DNA of 49,255 nucleotides from a bacterium (GTDB lineage Bacteria; Hinthialibacterota; Hinthialibacteria; OLB16): contig JAJVIK010000012.1 in NCBI GenBank assembly GCA_022072055.1, positions 1-49,255 of the forward strand. The letters are read 5' to 3'. The position numbers were made by a program, and so were the translations under genes. This document shows, piece after piece, positions 7,256 to 14,873 of the stretch. Under the pieces are notes generated by a model that had not been told where the DNA came from, made no database searches, and saw only the letters and a program-made list of their open reading frames with translations. The first letter of the stretch is position 1; every line of letters begins with the position of its first letter.

Positions 7256-7624
7256 TCACACGTATGGCCGGAAGTCGGGGAGACCATCCTGCTGAAACAA
7301 CTCCGCCCATAGGTGCAGACAATTCGGGTGGAGATTCACGTGCTCGGAGCGGGGGGGAAATATCTGAATGGCTCTCACGTCCGGACCCAGAAAATCCTCC
7401 TTGGCTCGCACAAGATCATCGTAGGAGGGGAGCCGATCCGGGGCTGACAAGGATAGGTGAAGCCAATGCTGGGAGCCGATTGGATCGACCGACAAAATCG
7501 CCTTCAGGAATACCGTTTTATTGTGCGCGTACATCTGCCCCGTTGGCCCCCAGCGACCTAATGTCCGCCACATTGGGGGAGTGACGAACTCCGCCCAAAA
7601 CACGTCCGCTACCGAATCACTCAT
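7256..7624 (-). CDS. DUF7694-like phage protein
   Basis: 122 residues, preceded by GGAGGTGAAGCC before the ATG. The blocks MWRTLGRWG, HLSLSAPDRLPSYDDLVR, FLGPDVRAIQIFPPRSEHVN and HPNCLHLW match a small family common in phage early regions (DUF7694), typically next to recombination or replication genes. Biochemical function is unknown. Stem-loop repeats separate it from genes on both sides, unlike the ATGA-coupled genes around it. Confidence 0.7.
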   Translation of the reverse strand: MSDSVADVFWAEFVTPPMWRTLGRWGPTGQMYAHNKTVFLKAILSVDPIGSQHWLHLSLSAPDRLPSYDDLVRAKEDFLGPDVRAIQIFPPRSEHVNLHPNCLHLWAELFQQDGLPDFRPYV

Positions 7625-7647
7625 GGCTTCACCTCCGGGGTCTCATC

Positions 7648-7768
7648 GGGGGAGGAGGGCCGCACAGAAGTGGAGAGACCCAGCGTAACGCCTCTCCAAT
7701 AGTTGCCCTCCTCCCCCTTTCCAAGGTGCTGCTCGTGGCGAGAAATTCTCTCGCCTGGCCGGGGTCGG
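7648..7768. repeat. stem-loop repeat unit related to 6953-7216
   Basis: A perfect 13-bp inverted repeat, GGGGGAGGAGGGC (7648-7660) with 7705-7717, has a 44-nt loop and is followed by TTTCCAAGGTGC, matching the linkers after the upstream hairpins. Next come GGCGAGA/TCTCGCC (7737-7755) and a 23-bp stretch, TTCTCTCGCC..GGGGTCGG at 7746-7768, matching 7154-7176 at 21 of 23 positions. It sits between the ERCC4 nuclease and DUF7694 genes. Confidence 0.5.
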
Positions 7769-7770
7769 TG

Positions 7771-8304
7771 TTATTCAGAAGCACTGCCATGTTTTTGTTC
7801 TACCGCCCCGGCCTCGGCGATCTTGTTTCCAAACAATAGCCGATGGTCGCGGATGACCCCGCCCACGAAGGCCCGGACCAGGCGCTCGAACTGACGCGCC
7901 GCGGAGAGCTCAGCCAGTGACCAGATCATGTGAATCCCGCACCGCACCATCAGACAGTCCACCGACGCCATCACACTCTGCGGCGTCGCGTCACTGCGAT
8001 ATCGTTTCTCCCACACATCGGAGGGAAGCCCCTCCACCAACACCGCCGCGAAGCGGAACCGCCGCATCGTCTGCACCTCGGTCATGAACCTCCCGCGCTC
8101 GGTCGTCAGTGACACCACCAGGTCATCGAGGCTTTTCCGCTCAACGATGAAAGCGGGGTTGACCAGGTCGCTGAAACCGAGGATCCCGTAGTCGCCCACC
8201 ACCAGCTTTTGAACCACGACGGGGTACGCTGAGATTTTCAGCGGCGCCTGTTCCCGCGTGTCGCGCACCACCGTGATCGAGGGAGGCGTGAGTTGATCGC
8301 TCAT
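7771..8304 (-). CDS. ERCC4-domain nuclease
   Basis: 177 residues with the XPF/ERCC4 nuclease core: DTREQ (about 15-19), VGDYGI (36-41) and the catalytic IVERKSLDDL (about 53-62), followed by the helical half containing MTEVQTMRRFRFAAVLVEG. Such proteins cut branched or structured DNA; in phages they sit with recombination genes, as here beside SSB, a DnaQ-like exonuclease and an SMC-like ATPase. There is no helicase or HhH domain, so it is a nuclease module only. Its ATG overlaps the SSB stop (TGATG). Confidence 0.87.
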   Translation of the reverse strand: MSDQLTPPSITVVRDTREQAPLKISAYPVVVQKLVVGDYGILGFSDLVNPAFIVERKSLDDLVVSLTTERGRFMTEVQTMRRFRFAAVLVEGLPSDVWEKRYRSDATPQSVMASVDCLMVRCGIHMIWSLAELSAARQFERLVRAFVGGVIRDHRLLFGNKIAEAGAVEQKHGSASE

Positions 8305-8675
8305 CAGAAGGGCAGGCTCCCGTCGTCGGCGAAGTGATCAGTCTCCGGGATCGGCCCGCCCGGCACGAAGGCGCGCTGTTTGCGCGAACCGTGACCGACC
8401 TCGATCCACTCACCCGGAGGCGAGTCGTTGAGGCGGCGGACCTCATGAACCTTCAGCCGGAGATAACCGTTGTCACTCATCCCAAGGCGACCCGTCACCT
8501 CGACAACCTCACCGACCGTGAGGGGGCCACCTGGAGGGAAGCGGAAGAGGGCAATCGGCACCCGGTCGTCGGTGGCTTCGAGGGTGACCGCGTTCCATCT
8601 TCCGCCCCTCGTGGTGGGCTTGAGCTCGGAGGCGATGACGCGCCCCCTGAGAGTGAACTCGTTGAGCGGCTCCAT
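8304..8675 (-). CDS. ssb: single-stranded DNA-binding protein
   Basis: 123 residues from MEPLNEFTLRGRVI, chosen because this ATG overlaps the upstream stop. The N-terminal part has an OB-fold pattern, LRGRVIASELKPT..WNAVTLEATDD..EVVEVTGRLG, and the protein ends in an acidic tail, DDGSLPF, like the SSB C-terminal DDxxPF peptide that recruits repair and replication partners. It is shorter and more divergent than cellular SSB. It is coupled to the initiator-like gene upstream and the ERCC4 nuclease downstream. Confidence 0.82.
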   Translation of the reverse strand: MEPLNEFTLRGRVIASELKPTTRGGRWNAVTLEATDDRVPIALFRFPPGGPLTVGEVVEVTGRLGMSDNGYLRLKVHEVRRLNDSPPGEWIEVGHGSRKQRAFVPGGPIPETDHFADDGSLPF

Positions 8676-9601
8676 CACGCGGCCCCCTTCGAGGCCGGCT
8701 CCTGCCATGCAGGTTCCTCGTAATCCAGCATGATGGAGTCGATGAGGACTGCGACCGGATTGCGCGCTTGTCGCCGAGGCAACCAGTCGAGCTGGCGCTT
8801 GATCGCGGCGAGGGGTTTGGAGGCGGCAATGGTGAACGCTTGGTGGGAGGTCAACCCGGCGTGGACAAGGAGGCGGATAGCCTCGGCTCGGTCCTCCGAG
8901 TTGGGACTAGCGTGTCCCGTTTGTGAGGTAGCCCACGCCGGAGGCGTTGTAGGTTCCCCCGGCGCTCGCGCGCGCGTTCGCTCATCGCTCATCTGTCTTC
9001 TGTCCTCGCTTATCGCTCGTCGCTCATCTATGCTTCCGAAGGGTTTCGAAACACTTACCAAGGGTTCTGAAACCCTTCCGAAGCCCCCCCCCTCGGACCC
9101 TTCGGAAGGGTTTTGAAACCCTTCCGAAGCCTTTCCAAACCCTTGAGGAGTGTTTTCAAACCCTTCCGAAGGGTTTTCATTCACAGTCATCAACAGGCCG
9201 TACCTGTGGGCGTTTCGCCCCATGAACTCTTGATATAAGCGCGAATGCCGGTAGTGTTTGATCCACTTTGCAATTGAGACCGACTTGTTATCTCGCGGCT
9301 TCAGGTTGTCGCCGTAGGTCCACTCGATCATCGCAGGAACCCACACCACCTCGGTGTCCGCGTCGTAGTGTGCGAGGTCGAATTCAGACATCCGATCCAG
9401 CGCCCCGCGCACTGTCTCCACCGCGAGTCCGAGGCGGACCGAAATCTGATGCACCATGATGGTGTAGATGCCCGTGGAGTGGCTGTTCTCCCCTGTGGTG
9501 AGGTAACACCAGACCGAGATGGCCTCGGCCCCCAAGGCAATGAGCGCCTTCCCCTCGGAGCGCCCCCAAAACCCACAATCCACCTTGGCGTAATCCCTCA
9601 T
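8675..9601 (-). CDS. phage replication initiator / replisome organiser-like protein
   Basis: 308 residues from MRDYAKVDCGFWGRSEGKAL. The N-terminal part resembles phage replication initiators with a winged-helix domain (MVHQISVRLGLAVETVRGAL, then AMIEWTYGDN). The middle (about residues 143-185) is a repeated linker built on PSEGF, QNPSEG and PQGF, encoded by iteron-like DNA repeats. The C-terminal part, LLVHAGLTSHQAFTIA to DWLPRR, resembles the helical end of such proteins. This layout, an origin inside the initiator gene, recalls lambda O. The family call rests on context. Confidence 0.6.
   Translation of the reverse strand: MRDYAKVDCGFWGRSEGKALIALGAEAISVWCYLTTGENSHSTGIYTIMVHQISVRLGLAVETVRGALDRMSEFDLAHYDADTEVVWVPAMIEWTYGDNLKPRDNKSVSIAKWIKHYRHSRLYQEFMGRNAHRYGLLMTVNENPSEGFENTPQGFGKASEGFQNPSEGSEGGGFGRVSEPLVSVSKPFGSIDERRAISEDRRQMSDERTRARAPGEPTTPPAWATSQTGHASPNSEDRAEAIRLLVHAGLTSHQAFTIAASKPLAAIKRQLDWLPRRQARNPVAVLIDSIMLDYEEPAWQEPASKGAA
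9033..9176. repeat. iteron-like repeats, candidate replication origin
   Basis: The unit AACCCTTCCGAAG occurs at 9072-9084, 9117-9129 and 9159-9171, with inverted copies CTTCCGAAGGGTTT at 9033-9046, CTTCGGAAGGGTTTTG at 9100-9115 and a partial AAACCCTTGAGG at 9137-9148. Adjacent direct and inverted copies create long palindromes. They lie in the middle of the initiator-like gene, in frame, encoding its PSEGF linker. They could simply be an expanded protein repeat; origin function is inferred from the lambda O analogy. Confidence 0.5.
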
Positions 9602-9619
9602 CCCCGATCCCCTCATCAA

Positions 9620-9678
9620 GCCCCCGGAGGGGGCGACATTCGGAGAGGGCCGCCCGTGAGCACGGCCCCCCTCCTCCG
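9620..9678. other. intergenic hairpins between ATPase and initiator genes
   Basis: The gap holds a perfect palindrome, GCCCCCGGAGGGGGC (9620-9634), and an imperfect longer hairpin (9641-9678, CGGAG..GGCCG with CGGCC..CTCCG). No T-run follows on the minus strand, so this is not a standard terminator. The first palindrome shares CCCCCGGAGGGG with the dispersed double-hairpin repeats at 11356 and 18226. Confidence 0.4.
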
Positions 9679-9722
9679 ACCCTATCCTTCCTCACGGCGG
9701 GTCTCTTGGGATATCCACCTCA

Positions 9723-11342
9723 TCACGCCGCGACCTTGGCGACACCGCCCTCCATCATCACGCGAGTGCCGACCCCGTCCTCGCGGTCGGTGATCACCTC
9801 GGTGGCCAGGATTTGCACGCCGAACTCCTTGCAGGCCGCGTACAGCGCCTTGCGGTCGGCTTGGCCCATGCACTCCAACCGGTCCACACACACAAACCCC
9901 GCGTTGGGCGAGAGCGCCACCGCGACCTGAACGCCGATTCGAATCTGCTCGCTGTTGCCCTTCTGGTGAAGGGGAATTCCATTTATCGTCAGGGTTTCGC
10001 CCTCCAGTCCCAGCCCATCGATGGGGGCCTTCGCCCGCGCCAGGATGCGCTTGGGCAGCTCATCTCGGAAAAGTTCCACGATCTTCGTTAGGGCCTCCGA
10101 TTTCGCGTTCGCCACTTTCCACTGTGCGACCGCCGCCTCATGGCGATCCTGCTTCTCGCGCTTCTCGCGGTAGGCCTTGATCGAATCGAAGCGCGCTTTG
10201 GCCTCGTCCGGGTTCGCCACCGTCGATCCAAGGCTCGCCTCGATCCCCTCGATCTCCGCCGCGTCCGCCTCGATGGAGGCCCGCAGGCTGTCGCGCTCCT
10301 GCACCACGCGCATCTGGGTGGCCCGGTTCGCCTTGAGCACCACGGCGTGGCCCTCCTCGACACGAATGCCCTCCCTGTGATGGTCGATCTGCTTCTGCAA
10401 CTGCCGGATGGCCTCCTCGTGCTCCACAATTCGCGTTTGGCCGGCAAGCAGCTTGGTCTCAATCTCCTCCAGGTTCACCGGCTTGGCGTCCAACGTTGCC
10501 AGCAGCTCTCGCTTGGCCACCAATCCGCCCTTGAGCTTCGCGGCCCGGTCCACCGTCGCCTGCCTGGCTGAGACCGCCCCGAGCGCGTTGTGATAGGCCT
10601 GGAGGGCCTGGGCCTCGGCCTCCTCTATCTCCGCCAACGGCTCCGAGGGGACCTCCCCCTCGACCGGCGGAGTCCGCTTGACATCCTCCTCCCGCTCGGC
10701 GACCTCGCGGTTGACGAAGGTCCGAACCTCATAAGCTGTCTTTCCGAGCGTGTCGCAGACCACGAGCGCGTGATTCGAGAACAACTGCTCGGGCATGTTG
10801 ATCAACTCGGCGATGGACTTCGCATCCTCGCCGAGGTCCCGGATCGCCTGGACCACCTCCGCCGGCGAGAGCTCCATCGGCATCGCGCGCAGGAGCTCGT
10901 CGCGCTGGCGACGGCGGCGCTCGGTTTTGCCGTCCCCCTCACCCCCGCCGAGCTGGACCCACTTAATGGGGTCGAAGACCCCCTCCCCCGTGAGCGCCTT
11001 CACAAAGGCTTTCGCCTCCTGCGGTTTCAGCGCCAAGCCCCTTTGGGTCACCATCAGTTTGCCTTCGCCATCGTTGCGAATGACCCGCTCCAACTGAGTC
11101 CCGTCGTCAAAGGACAGGAACACGCTGGCCTCGTCCTTGCCCTTGGTGATGACCTCCGGGTCCGCCCCTCGGAACGCCGCCTGAAGGAGTTGCAGCACCG
11201 TTGATTTCCCCTGGCCCGACTCCCCTTGGATCACCGTGACATCCCCATCGGGCGCCAGGTCCAGCTCCCTAAGGAGTTTGAAATTCCGGGCGCTGATCCT
11301 CGTGATCCTAACCCTTTCGTTTTTCCTACCGTTGCTCGCCAC
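9723..11342 (-). CDS. SMC/SbcC-like AAA ATPase (recombination)
   Basis: 539 residues with a GTG start preceded by GGAGGAAA. N-terminal Walker A is GESGQGKST (about 40-48) after an ISARNFKLLRELDL start typical of RecF/SbcC-like proteins. Long helical coiled-coil segments (about 220-400) separate it from a C-terminal Walker B-like FVCVDRLE. The usual ABC signature is not obvious; KGNSEQIRIGVQVAVAL stands in that place. Such ATPases act in DNA end processing with a nuclease partner, here plausibly the DnaQ-like exonuclease immediately upstream. Confidence 0.85.
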   Translation of the reverse strand: MASNGRKNERVRITRISARNFKLLRELDLAPDGDVTVIQGESGQGKSTVLQLLQAAFRGADPEVITKGKDEASVFLSFDDGTQLERVIRNDGEGKLMVTQRGLALKPQEAKAFVKALTGEGVFDPIKWVQLGGGEGDGKTERRRRQRDELLRAMPMELSPAEVVQAIRDLGEDAKSIAELINMPEQLFSNHALVVCDTLGKTAYEVRTFVNREVAEREEDVKRTPPVEGEVPSEPLAEIEEAEAQALQAYHNALGAVSARQATVDRAAKLKGGLVAKRELLATLDAKPVNLEEIETKLLAGQTRIVEHEEAIRQLQKQIDHHREGIRVEEGHAVVLKANRATQMRVVQERDSLRASIEADAAEIEGIEASLGSTVANPDEAKARFDSIKAYREKREKQDRHEAAVAQWKVANAKSEALTKIVELFRDELPKRILARAKAPIDGLGLEGETLTINGIPLHQKGNSEQIRIGVQVAVALSPNAGFVCVDRLECMGQADRKALYAACKEFGVQILATEVITDREDGVGTRVMMEGGVAKVAA

Positions 11343-11355
11343 CGTCGTTTCCTCC

Positions 11356-11408
11356 TTCGGCCCCCGGAGGGGCCGGTAGTTTTTAGGTCCGGCCGTAAGC
11401 CCGGACCG
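11356..11408. repeat. dispersed double-hairpin repeat, copy A
   Basis: About 50 bp consisting of GGCCCCCGGAGGGGCC, a T-rich spacer, then GGTCCGGCCGTAAGCCCGGACC, two back-to-back hairpins. Copy C at 18226-18277 matches along nearly its full length with a few substitutions, and copy B at 13545-13566 has only the second hairpin. This copy fills the gap between the exonuclease and ATPase genes. Confidence 0.7.
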
Positions 11409-11412
11409 ATTG

Positions 11413-12294
11413 TCACGCCGCCTCTCGCGGCAACAGGTCCCGCGACACCATCCCCTTGGAAACCAGCGCGTTGAGGATCAAATGGCTCTTTGCCATCGCC
11501 GATTCCGCGCTGTCCCGAATCTCCAGGATCTCCGCGAGCTGCTCATCATCGGACGCCCAGCACTCGCGACGCCCGCCGAAGGTCTGGACTCGGTACAACT
11601 CGCGGGTTGAGTAGATGTCGCCCATGGCGTAGATCGCCAAGGCCTTGTACTCCCCACGCTCGAACGCGAGGCCCACCGTCGATCCAAGCAATGGAGTCCC
11701 GTCCTCCAACGCCACCTTCTGCTTGGAGCTGACAATGCCGTAAGCGAGGCAGGCATCATCGAGGCAGACCATTCCGAGACCGTTCGAGGAGGGGGTCCTG
11801 TCCATCGTGTCGAACACCCGGCCATCCCAGTACCGGCCGGTCCAGCTCGGAAACAGAACGGGCGGCTCGATCCGGAGAGCACGATAGCGATTGAGGAGGA
11901 CCGCCAAGTCAAATTTCTTCAGGTTATGCCCGACCCAGGTCGTGTTCGGCCCGCAACTGGTGTCCACCAGGTGCCGGAACGACTCCAGCGCCTCCACCTC
12001 GTTCGGCGCGGTCAGTTCCGGTCCCGGTCCGAACCCAAACACATTCGGCTCGTCATCATCGAGGGCGAAGGACACACAAAGCACTTCGGCGAACAGGGGA
12101 TCCACCGAGGTTTTCGCCAGCGCCTCAGAAATCCTCTCCTCCTGAGCCGCTGCGGTGTGCCAGTTCATCTTGTCCTCTTTGGCCGCGTTCCGGGCGGGCT
12201 GCCTCAGGCGCTGCTCCTTGGAGATCGCCTCGATCACCTGCGGGTTTCGCGTCCGGTAGGTTTCAATGTCGATGGTGAGGATTTTCGCACTCAC
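11413..12294 (-). CDS. DnaQ-like 3'-5' exonuclease
   Basis: 293 residues, GTG start overlapping the upstream stop (GTGA). The RNase H-like exonuclease motifs are visible: TIDIET (Exo I, near residue 7), WVGHNLKKFDLAVL (Exo II, about 124-137) and AIYAMGDIYSTRELY (Exo III region). The middle block GRVFDTMDRT and SKQKVALED match PolB-like predicted 3'-5' exonucleases of phages. It likely trims DNA ends for recombination or replication with the ATPase encoded just downstream. Confidence 0.85.
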   Translation of the reverse strand: MSAKILTIDIETYRTRNPQVIEAISKEQRLRQPARNAAKEDKMNWHTAAAQEERISEALAKTSVDPLFAEVLCVSFALDDDEPNVFGFGPGPELTAPNEVEALESFRHLVDTSCGPNTTWVGHNLKKFDLAVLLNRYRALRIEPPVLFPSWTGRYWDGRVFDTMDRTPSSNGLGMVCLDDACLAYGIVSSKQKVALEDGTPLLGSTVGLAFERGEYKALAIYAMGDIYSTRELYRVQTFGGRRECWASDDEQLAEILEIRDSAESAMAKSHLILNALVSKGMVSRDLLPREAA

Positions 12295-12911
12295 TGGGTG
12301 TTCCCTTTCTCGACCCGGTGGAACTCCACCAGGCGCCGTTGGATTTTTCCGTCGCGCTCGCTCTCGCGGTACGACACCTCAACCCCCCCAGCCAGAAACG
12401 GCAACGTCGCCGCTTCGATTCCCCCAAGGGCCCGCTCCACTTTCGCCGCGCACTTCTCATCGAGAGCCAAGGGCGTGAGCAGCTCTACTGCCTTCTGCTT
12501 GTTGTCGGCCCAGGTCTCCACCGTGAGCTGCTCGCCGTCGCGGTCCACAATCGCGCGGACCGTCGCCTTGTCCCCGCGGCCTTCCACCATCAGCATCAAC
12601 ACCGGCCCCCGTTTGAGCTCGCCGCGCTGCCCAAACTCACGGCGCAACTCGGTGTCGAACTCGATCCCGGGATCCACCGCGCGGAGCTGATCGGTCAGGC
12701 CGGCCAGGTCCACGCTCGGCCCGAATGCCAAGGTCATGACCGCCCCGGTGACCTTGACTCGCAGGGTCACCCCGGTGAGACCTCTCAACACGGGCGGAGG
12801 CCCCAGCGCCACCATCGTGGCCTGACTCACCTCCGCCTCCGGCAATCGGGCCGTGGCCGGCAACGCCACCGCCGATCCGTTTCCACCCATCAACTCACCC
12901 AAACTCGGCAT
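12291..12911 (-). CDS. hypothetical early phage protein
   Basis: 206 residues from MPSLGELMGGNG; this ATG follows a strong AGGAGG with 8-base spacing and is preferred to the overlapping GTG upstream. The sequence is mixed alpha/beta with LTGVTLRVKVTGAVMTLAFG and LKRGPVLMLMVEGRGDKATV, and no motif is recognised. It is coupled to the exonuclease (GTGA overlap), suggesting a partner role in the recombination module, for example as an accessory or annealing factor, but nothing in the sequence proves that. Confidence 0.7.
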   Translation of the reverse strand: MPSLGELMGGNGSAVALPATARLPEAEVSQATMVALGPPPVLRGLTGVTLRVKVTGAVMTLAFGPSVDLAGLTDQLRAVDPGIEFDTELRREFGQRGELKRGPVLMLMVEGRGDKATVRAIVDRDGEQLTVETWADNKQKAVELLTPLALDEKCAAKVERALGGIEAATLPFLAGGVEVSYRESERDGKIQRRLVEFHRVEKGNTQ

Positions 12912-12941
12912 CGTTATCACCTCCTACTGCTGGATTTTTCC

Positions 12942-13625
12942 TCAGGGCACATACCCGAGTTCAACGGGGGCCTTCCGCGAGGTCCGCTTCCTCGGCGGCC
13001 GCGGTTCTCGCGGCGGGTCCTCCTCGAAGAATGTGACCTTCGAGCCTTCTTGCTTCATCTGGAGAACCCCACCTTCCGACTCTTCCGATTTCTCCGATTC
13101 GTTCCGTGGTTCAACAGCCCCATCCCCCGCCCCGGCCTCGGCGTCCCCACTCTTCCCCTTGCGCCCCCTCCGTTTCTTGCCGTCGCCCTCGGAGGCCTCC
13201 TTGTTGTGCAGCAACGGGTGGCGGCGACGCTCCTCGTTCCAGGCTTCCCGCGCCTCGCGTGCCTCCCTCGACACCGTGTCCACCAGGATCGTTTCGATTG
13301 AGCGGTAGGCCAGGAGTTGAAGCTGCGCCGCTTTCAGGTCGCCTGGCTTCGAGTCCGGATCGAGCCACTTGAATTCGCACTCGTCCATTTTCTCCTTGAG
13401 GATTTCCGAGAACTTCCGCCAAGTCGGGGACTCTCGACAGAACTCCCGGACTTCCCGCTCGAAGCGCTCCAACTCGATGATGTGCGACAGCTCCGGGACT
13501 GCTTTCGGCTCCGCCCCAGCGGGCGCAGCCTCCGAAACATCTTCAAGTCCGGCCGTAAGCCCGGACCCATCCCCCTTCACCTCACCCGTCTCCGGGTTCA
13601 CAACCTCATCCTCGACCTCAGTCAT
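12942..13625 (-). CDS. hypothetical highly charged phage protein
   Basis: 227 residues. Acidic N-terminus (MTEVEDEVVNPETGEVKGDG), a central helical part around LERFEREVREFCRESPTWRK, then a long lysine/arginine- and glutamate-rich disordered tail with KKRRGRKGKSG. The family is not recognised. Codons for residues about 20-28 coincide with the hairpin of dispersed repeat copy B, so the repeat has entered coding sequence in frame. Its start overlaps the preceding gene by 8 bp. Confidence 0.65.
   Translation of the reverse strand: MTEVEDEVVNPETGEVKGDGSGLTAGLEDVSEAAPAGAEPKAVPELSHIIELERFEREVREFCRESPTWRKFSEILKEKMDECEFKWLDPDSKPGDLKAAQLQLLAYRSIETILVDTVSREAREAREAWNEERRRHPLLHNKEASEGDGKKRRGRKGKSGDAEAGAGDGAVEPRNESEKSEESEGGVLQMKQEGSKVTFFEEDPPREPRPPRKRTSRKAPVELGYVP
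13545..13566. repeat. dispersed hairpin repeat, copy B (partial)
   Basis: AGTCCGGCCGTAAGCCCGG and its adjoining ACC repeat the second hairpin of copies A and C. Unlike those copies, it lies in frame inside the charged protein gene at 12942-13625, encoding the GSGLTAGLED segment. Confidence 0.6.
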
Positions 13626-13905
13626 CCGCTCCCTCCCTCTGCTCGAATTTCACCCGCGACATCGCGTCACCAATTGCATGCTCAAGCCTCGGCCATCGGT
13701 CGAGGGTCTGCCCCGTCACCAAGTCGGTCAGCAACCACCGACCCCACACCGGGGAGACCAGAATGTTTCCGATGATCGTGTCCACCGCCGCCTCCGCTTC
13801 ATCCCCCTTCAGGGCCAGGTGACCCGTCGCCACCCGGCCCCTTAGGGGATGAGACCTGCTGAGCTGGTACAGGTCTCTGGGGGAGAACCTTCCAACCGGA
13901 TGCAC
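13618..13905 (-). CDS. hypothetical small phage protein
   Basis: 95 residues as drawn from the ATG at 13905. The N-terminal 25 residues are arginine-rich and may be untranslated, while the part from LKGDEAEAAVDTIIGNILVS onward looks like a folded helical domain with VSPVWGRWLLTDLVTGQTLD. A GTG about 24 codons in could be the true start. Function is unknown. Its end overlaps the next gene by 8 bp, indicating coupling. Confidence 0.5.
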   Translation of the reverse strand: MHPVGRFSPRDLYQLSRSHPLRGRVATGHLALKGDEAEAAVDTIIGNILVSPVWGRWLLTDLVTGQTLDRWPRLEHAIGDAMSRVKFEQREGADD

Positions 13906-13925
13906 TGCCGATGTCGGGCAAGCCC

Positions 13926-13954
13926 GTCCGGGGTCTCCTGGAGATGCCCCGGAC
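13926..13954. other. intergenic hairpin
   Basis: GTCCGGGG (13926-13933) pairs perfectly with 13947-13954 around a 13-nt loop, in the 84-bp gap downstream of the HTH gene. There is no T-run. It resembles the hairpins of the dispersed repeats in composition only. Confidence 0.35.
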
Positions 13955-13989
13955 TACGGTGGTCAGTGCACCCGGTCGGACATTCCTCC

Positions 13990-14460
13990 TCAATCCCTTA
14001 CGGCGGCCAGCCCGCCGCACAACGTTGCCGCCTTGACCGCCACGTTGGCCGCGATCCGATCCAGCTCGATCCGTCGCCGCTCCTCGCGGGTGAGGTTGCC
14101 ATCCTCCAGGCTCTCGACAATCGTGGTCTGGAGCCGCCCGATCGCGCCCGTGGCGCCGCCGAAGGTCCGGGTTTTGTTTCGCCGATACTCCTCGCGGTAG
14201 ACCTCGCAGCCGTCAGGGAGGAAGAACGCCATCCATTGCTCAAAGGCGGTCGGGTTGAGCTGCAGGAATCCCGCCGCGAGCTTTTTCACGTTCGCCGGGT
14301 GGAGGTTGTACCTGTCGTCCAGACAGTCCCGGATCACCGACCGCGAGACCCCGGAGACCTCGGCCAGCTCTTCCTGGCTGATCGAGTGCTCGGCCAGGAT
14401 CGCCCGCAGGTGCTCGCCGCATACGTCAGTCAATTCGATTGTTGGCGTAGCCACCGACAT
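13990..14460 (-). CDS. XRE-family helix-turn-helix protein
   Basis: 156 residues from MSVATPTIELTDVCG; this ATG follows an AGGAG, and the longer open frame upstream is cysteine/glycine-rich and improbable. The helix-turn-helix is ILAEHSISQEELAEVSGVSR followed by SVIRDCLDDRYNLHPANVKK. The C-terminal half is helical, with FEQWMAFFLPDG and LTREERRRIELDRIAANVAV. Its position early in the operon suggests a phage regulator, comparable in place to lambda CII, though the sequence does not show activation or repression. Confidence 0.75.
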   Translation of the reverse strand: MSVATPTIELTDVCGEHLRAILAEHSISQEELAEVSGVSRSVIRDCLDDRYNLHPANVKKLAAGFLQLNPTAFEQWMAFFLPDGCEVYREEYRRNKTRTFGGATGAIGRLQTTIVESLEDGNLTREERRRIELDRIAANVAVKAATLCGGLAAVRD

Positions 14461-14489
14461 GCTCTCGCTCCTATCCTCTGCCCATGACC

Positions 14490-14675
14490 TCAGGCCGCAT
14501 CCACAACCGCCCGCGCCACATCCGGGTGCATCCACCACCGGCGCCTGAACCCGTCGTAGTCGGCGGGATCCCGCTCCGCGTAGTCGCTCTCCATCTCGGC
14601 CACCACCTCCGGGAGGTCCAGCCGCGCCCGCTCCAACACACCGAGGGCCCGCTCACGAATCTCGTCGCCACTCAT
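14490..14675 (-). CDS. hypothetical small phage protein
   Basis: 61 residues, acidic and helical: MSGDEIRERALGVLERARLD, then a tryptophan pair in FRRRWWMHPDVA. Its ATG overlaps the stop of the upstream gene (14672-14675). No family is recognised; it is accepted as real because of the coupling and natural composition. Confidence 0.6.
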   Translation of the reverse strand: MSGDEIRERALGVLERARLDLPEVVAEMESDYAERDPADYDGFRRRWWMHPDVARAVVDAA

Positions 14676-14872
14676 GAGGACCGCTCCCGGCTGGTCAGCG
14701 CCAACGAGTTGGCCCGTGCGAACACCAGGCGACCGAGGCTCGTCAGAACCCGAATCTGCCCGTCTGGAAGGAGGTCCTCCACCTGCCCGAAGCGCCCCGA
14801 GGCCACGCCTGTAAGCACCAGGACACCGTCGCCCAACCGGAACTGCATGGGTTTGAAGTGGGTCACTTGCAT
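14672..14872 (-). CDS. hypothetical small beta-rich phage protein
   Basis: 66 residues, with alternating strands FRLGDGVLVLTGVASGRFGQ and DGQIRVLTSLGRLVFARANS suggesting a small KOW- or SH3-like barrel. It starts one base after the XRE regulator's stop and ends in an ATGA overlap. Function is unknown; a KOW-like fold would suit a transcription or translation accessory role, but that is only suggestive. Confidence 0.6.
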   Translation of the reverse strand: MQVTHFKPMQFRLGDGVLVLTGVASGRFGQVEDLLPDGQIRVLTSLGRLVFARANSLALTSRERSS

Positions 14873-14873
14873 T

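Noticed and set aside
9033-9176. CRISPR array
   Set aside because: Units are adjacent or palindromic with no regular unique spacers, and they lie in frame within a coding gene; no cas genes are present.
11356-11408. Intrinsic terminator for the DnaQ-like gene
   Set aside because: The T-run follows the hairpin on the plus strand, whereas the genes here are on the minus strand; the sequence recurs elsewhere as a dispersed repeat.
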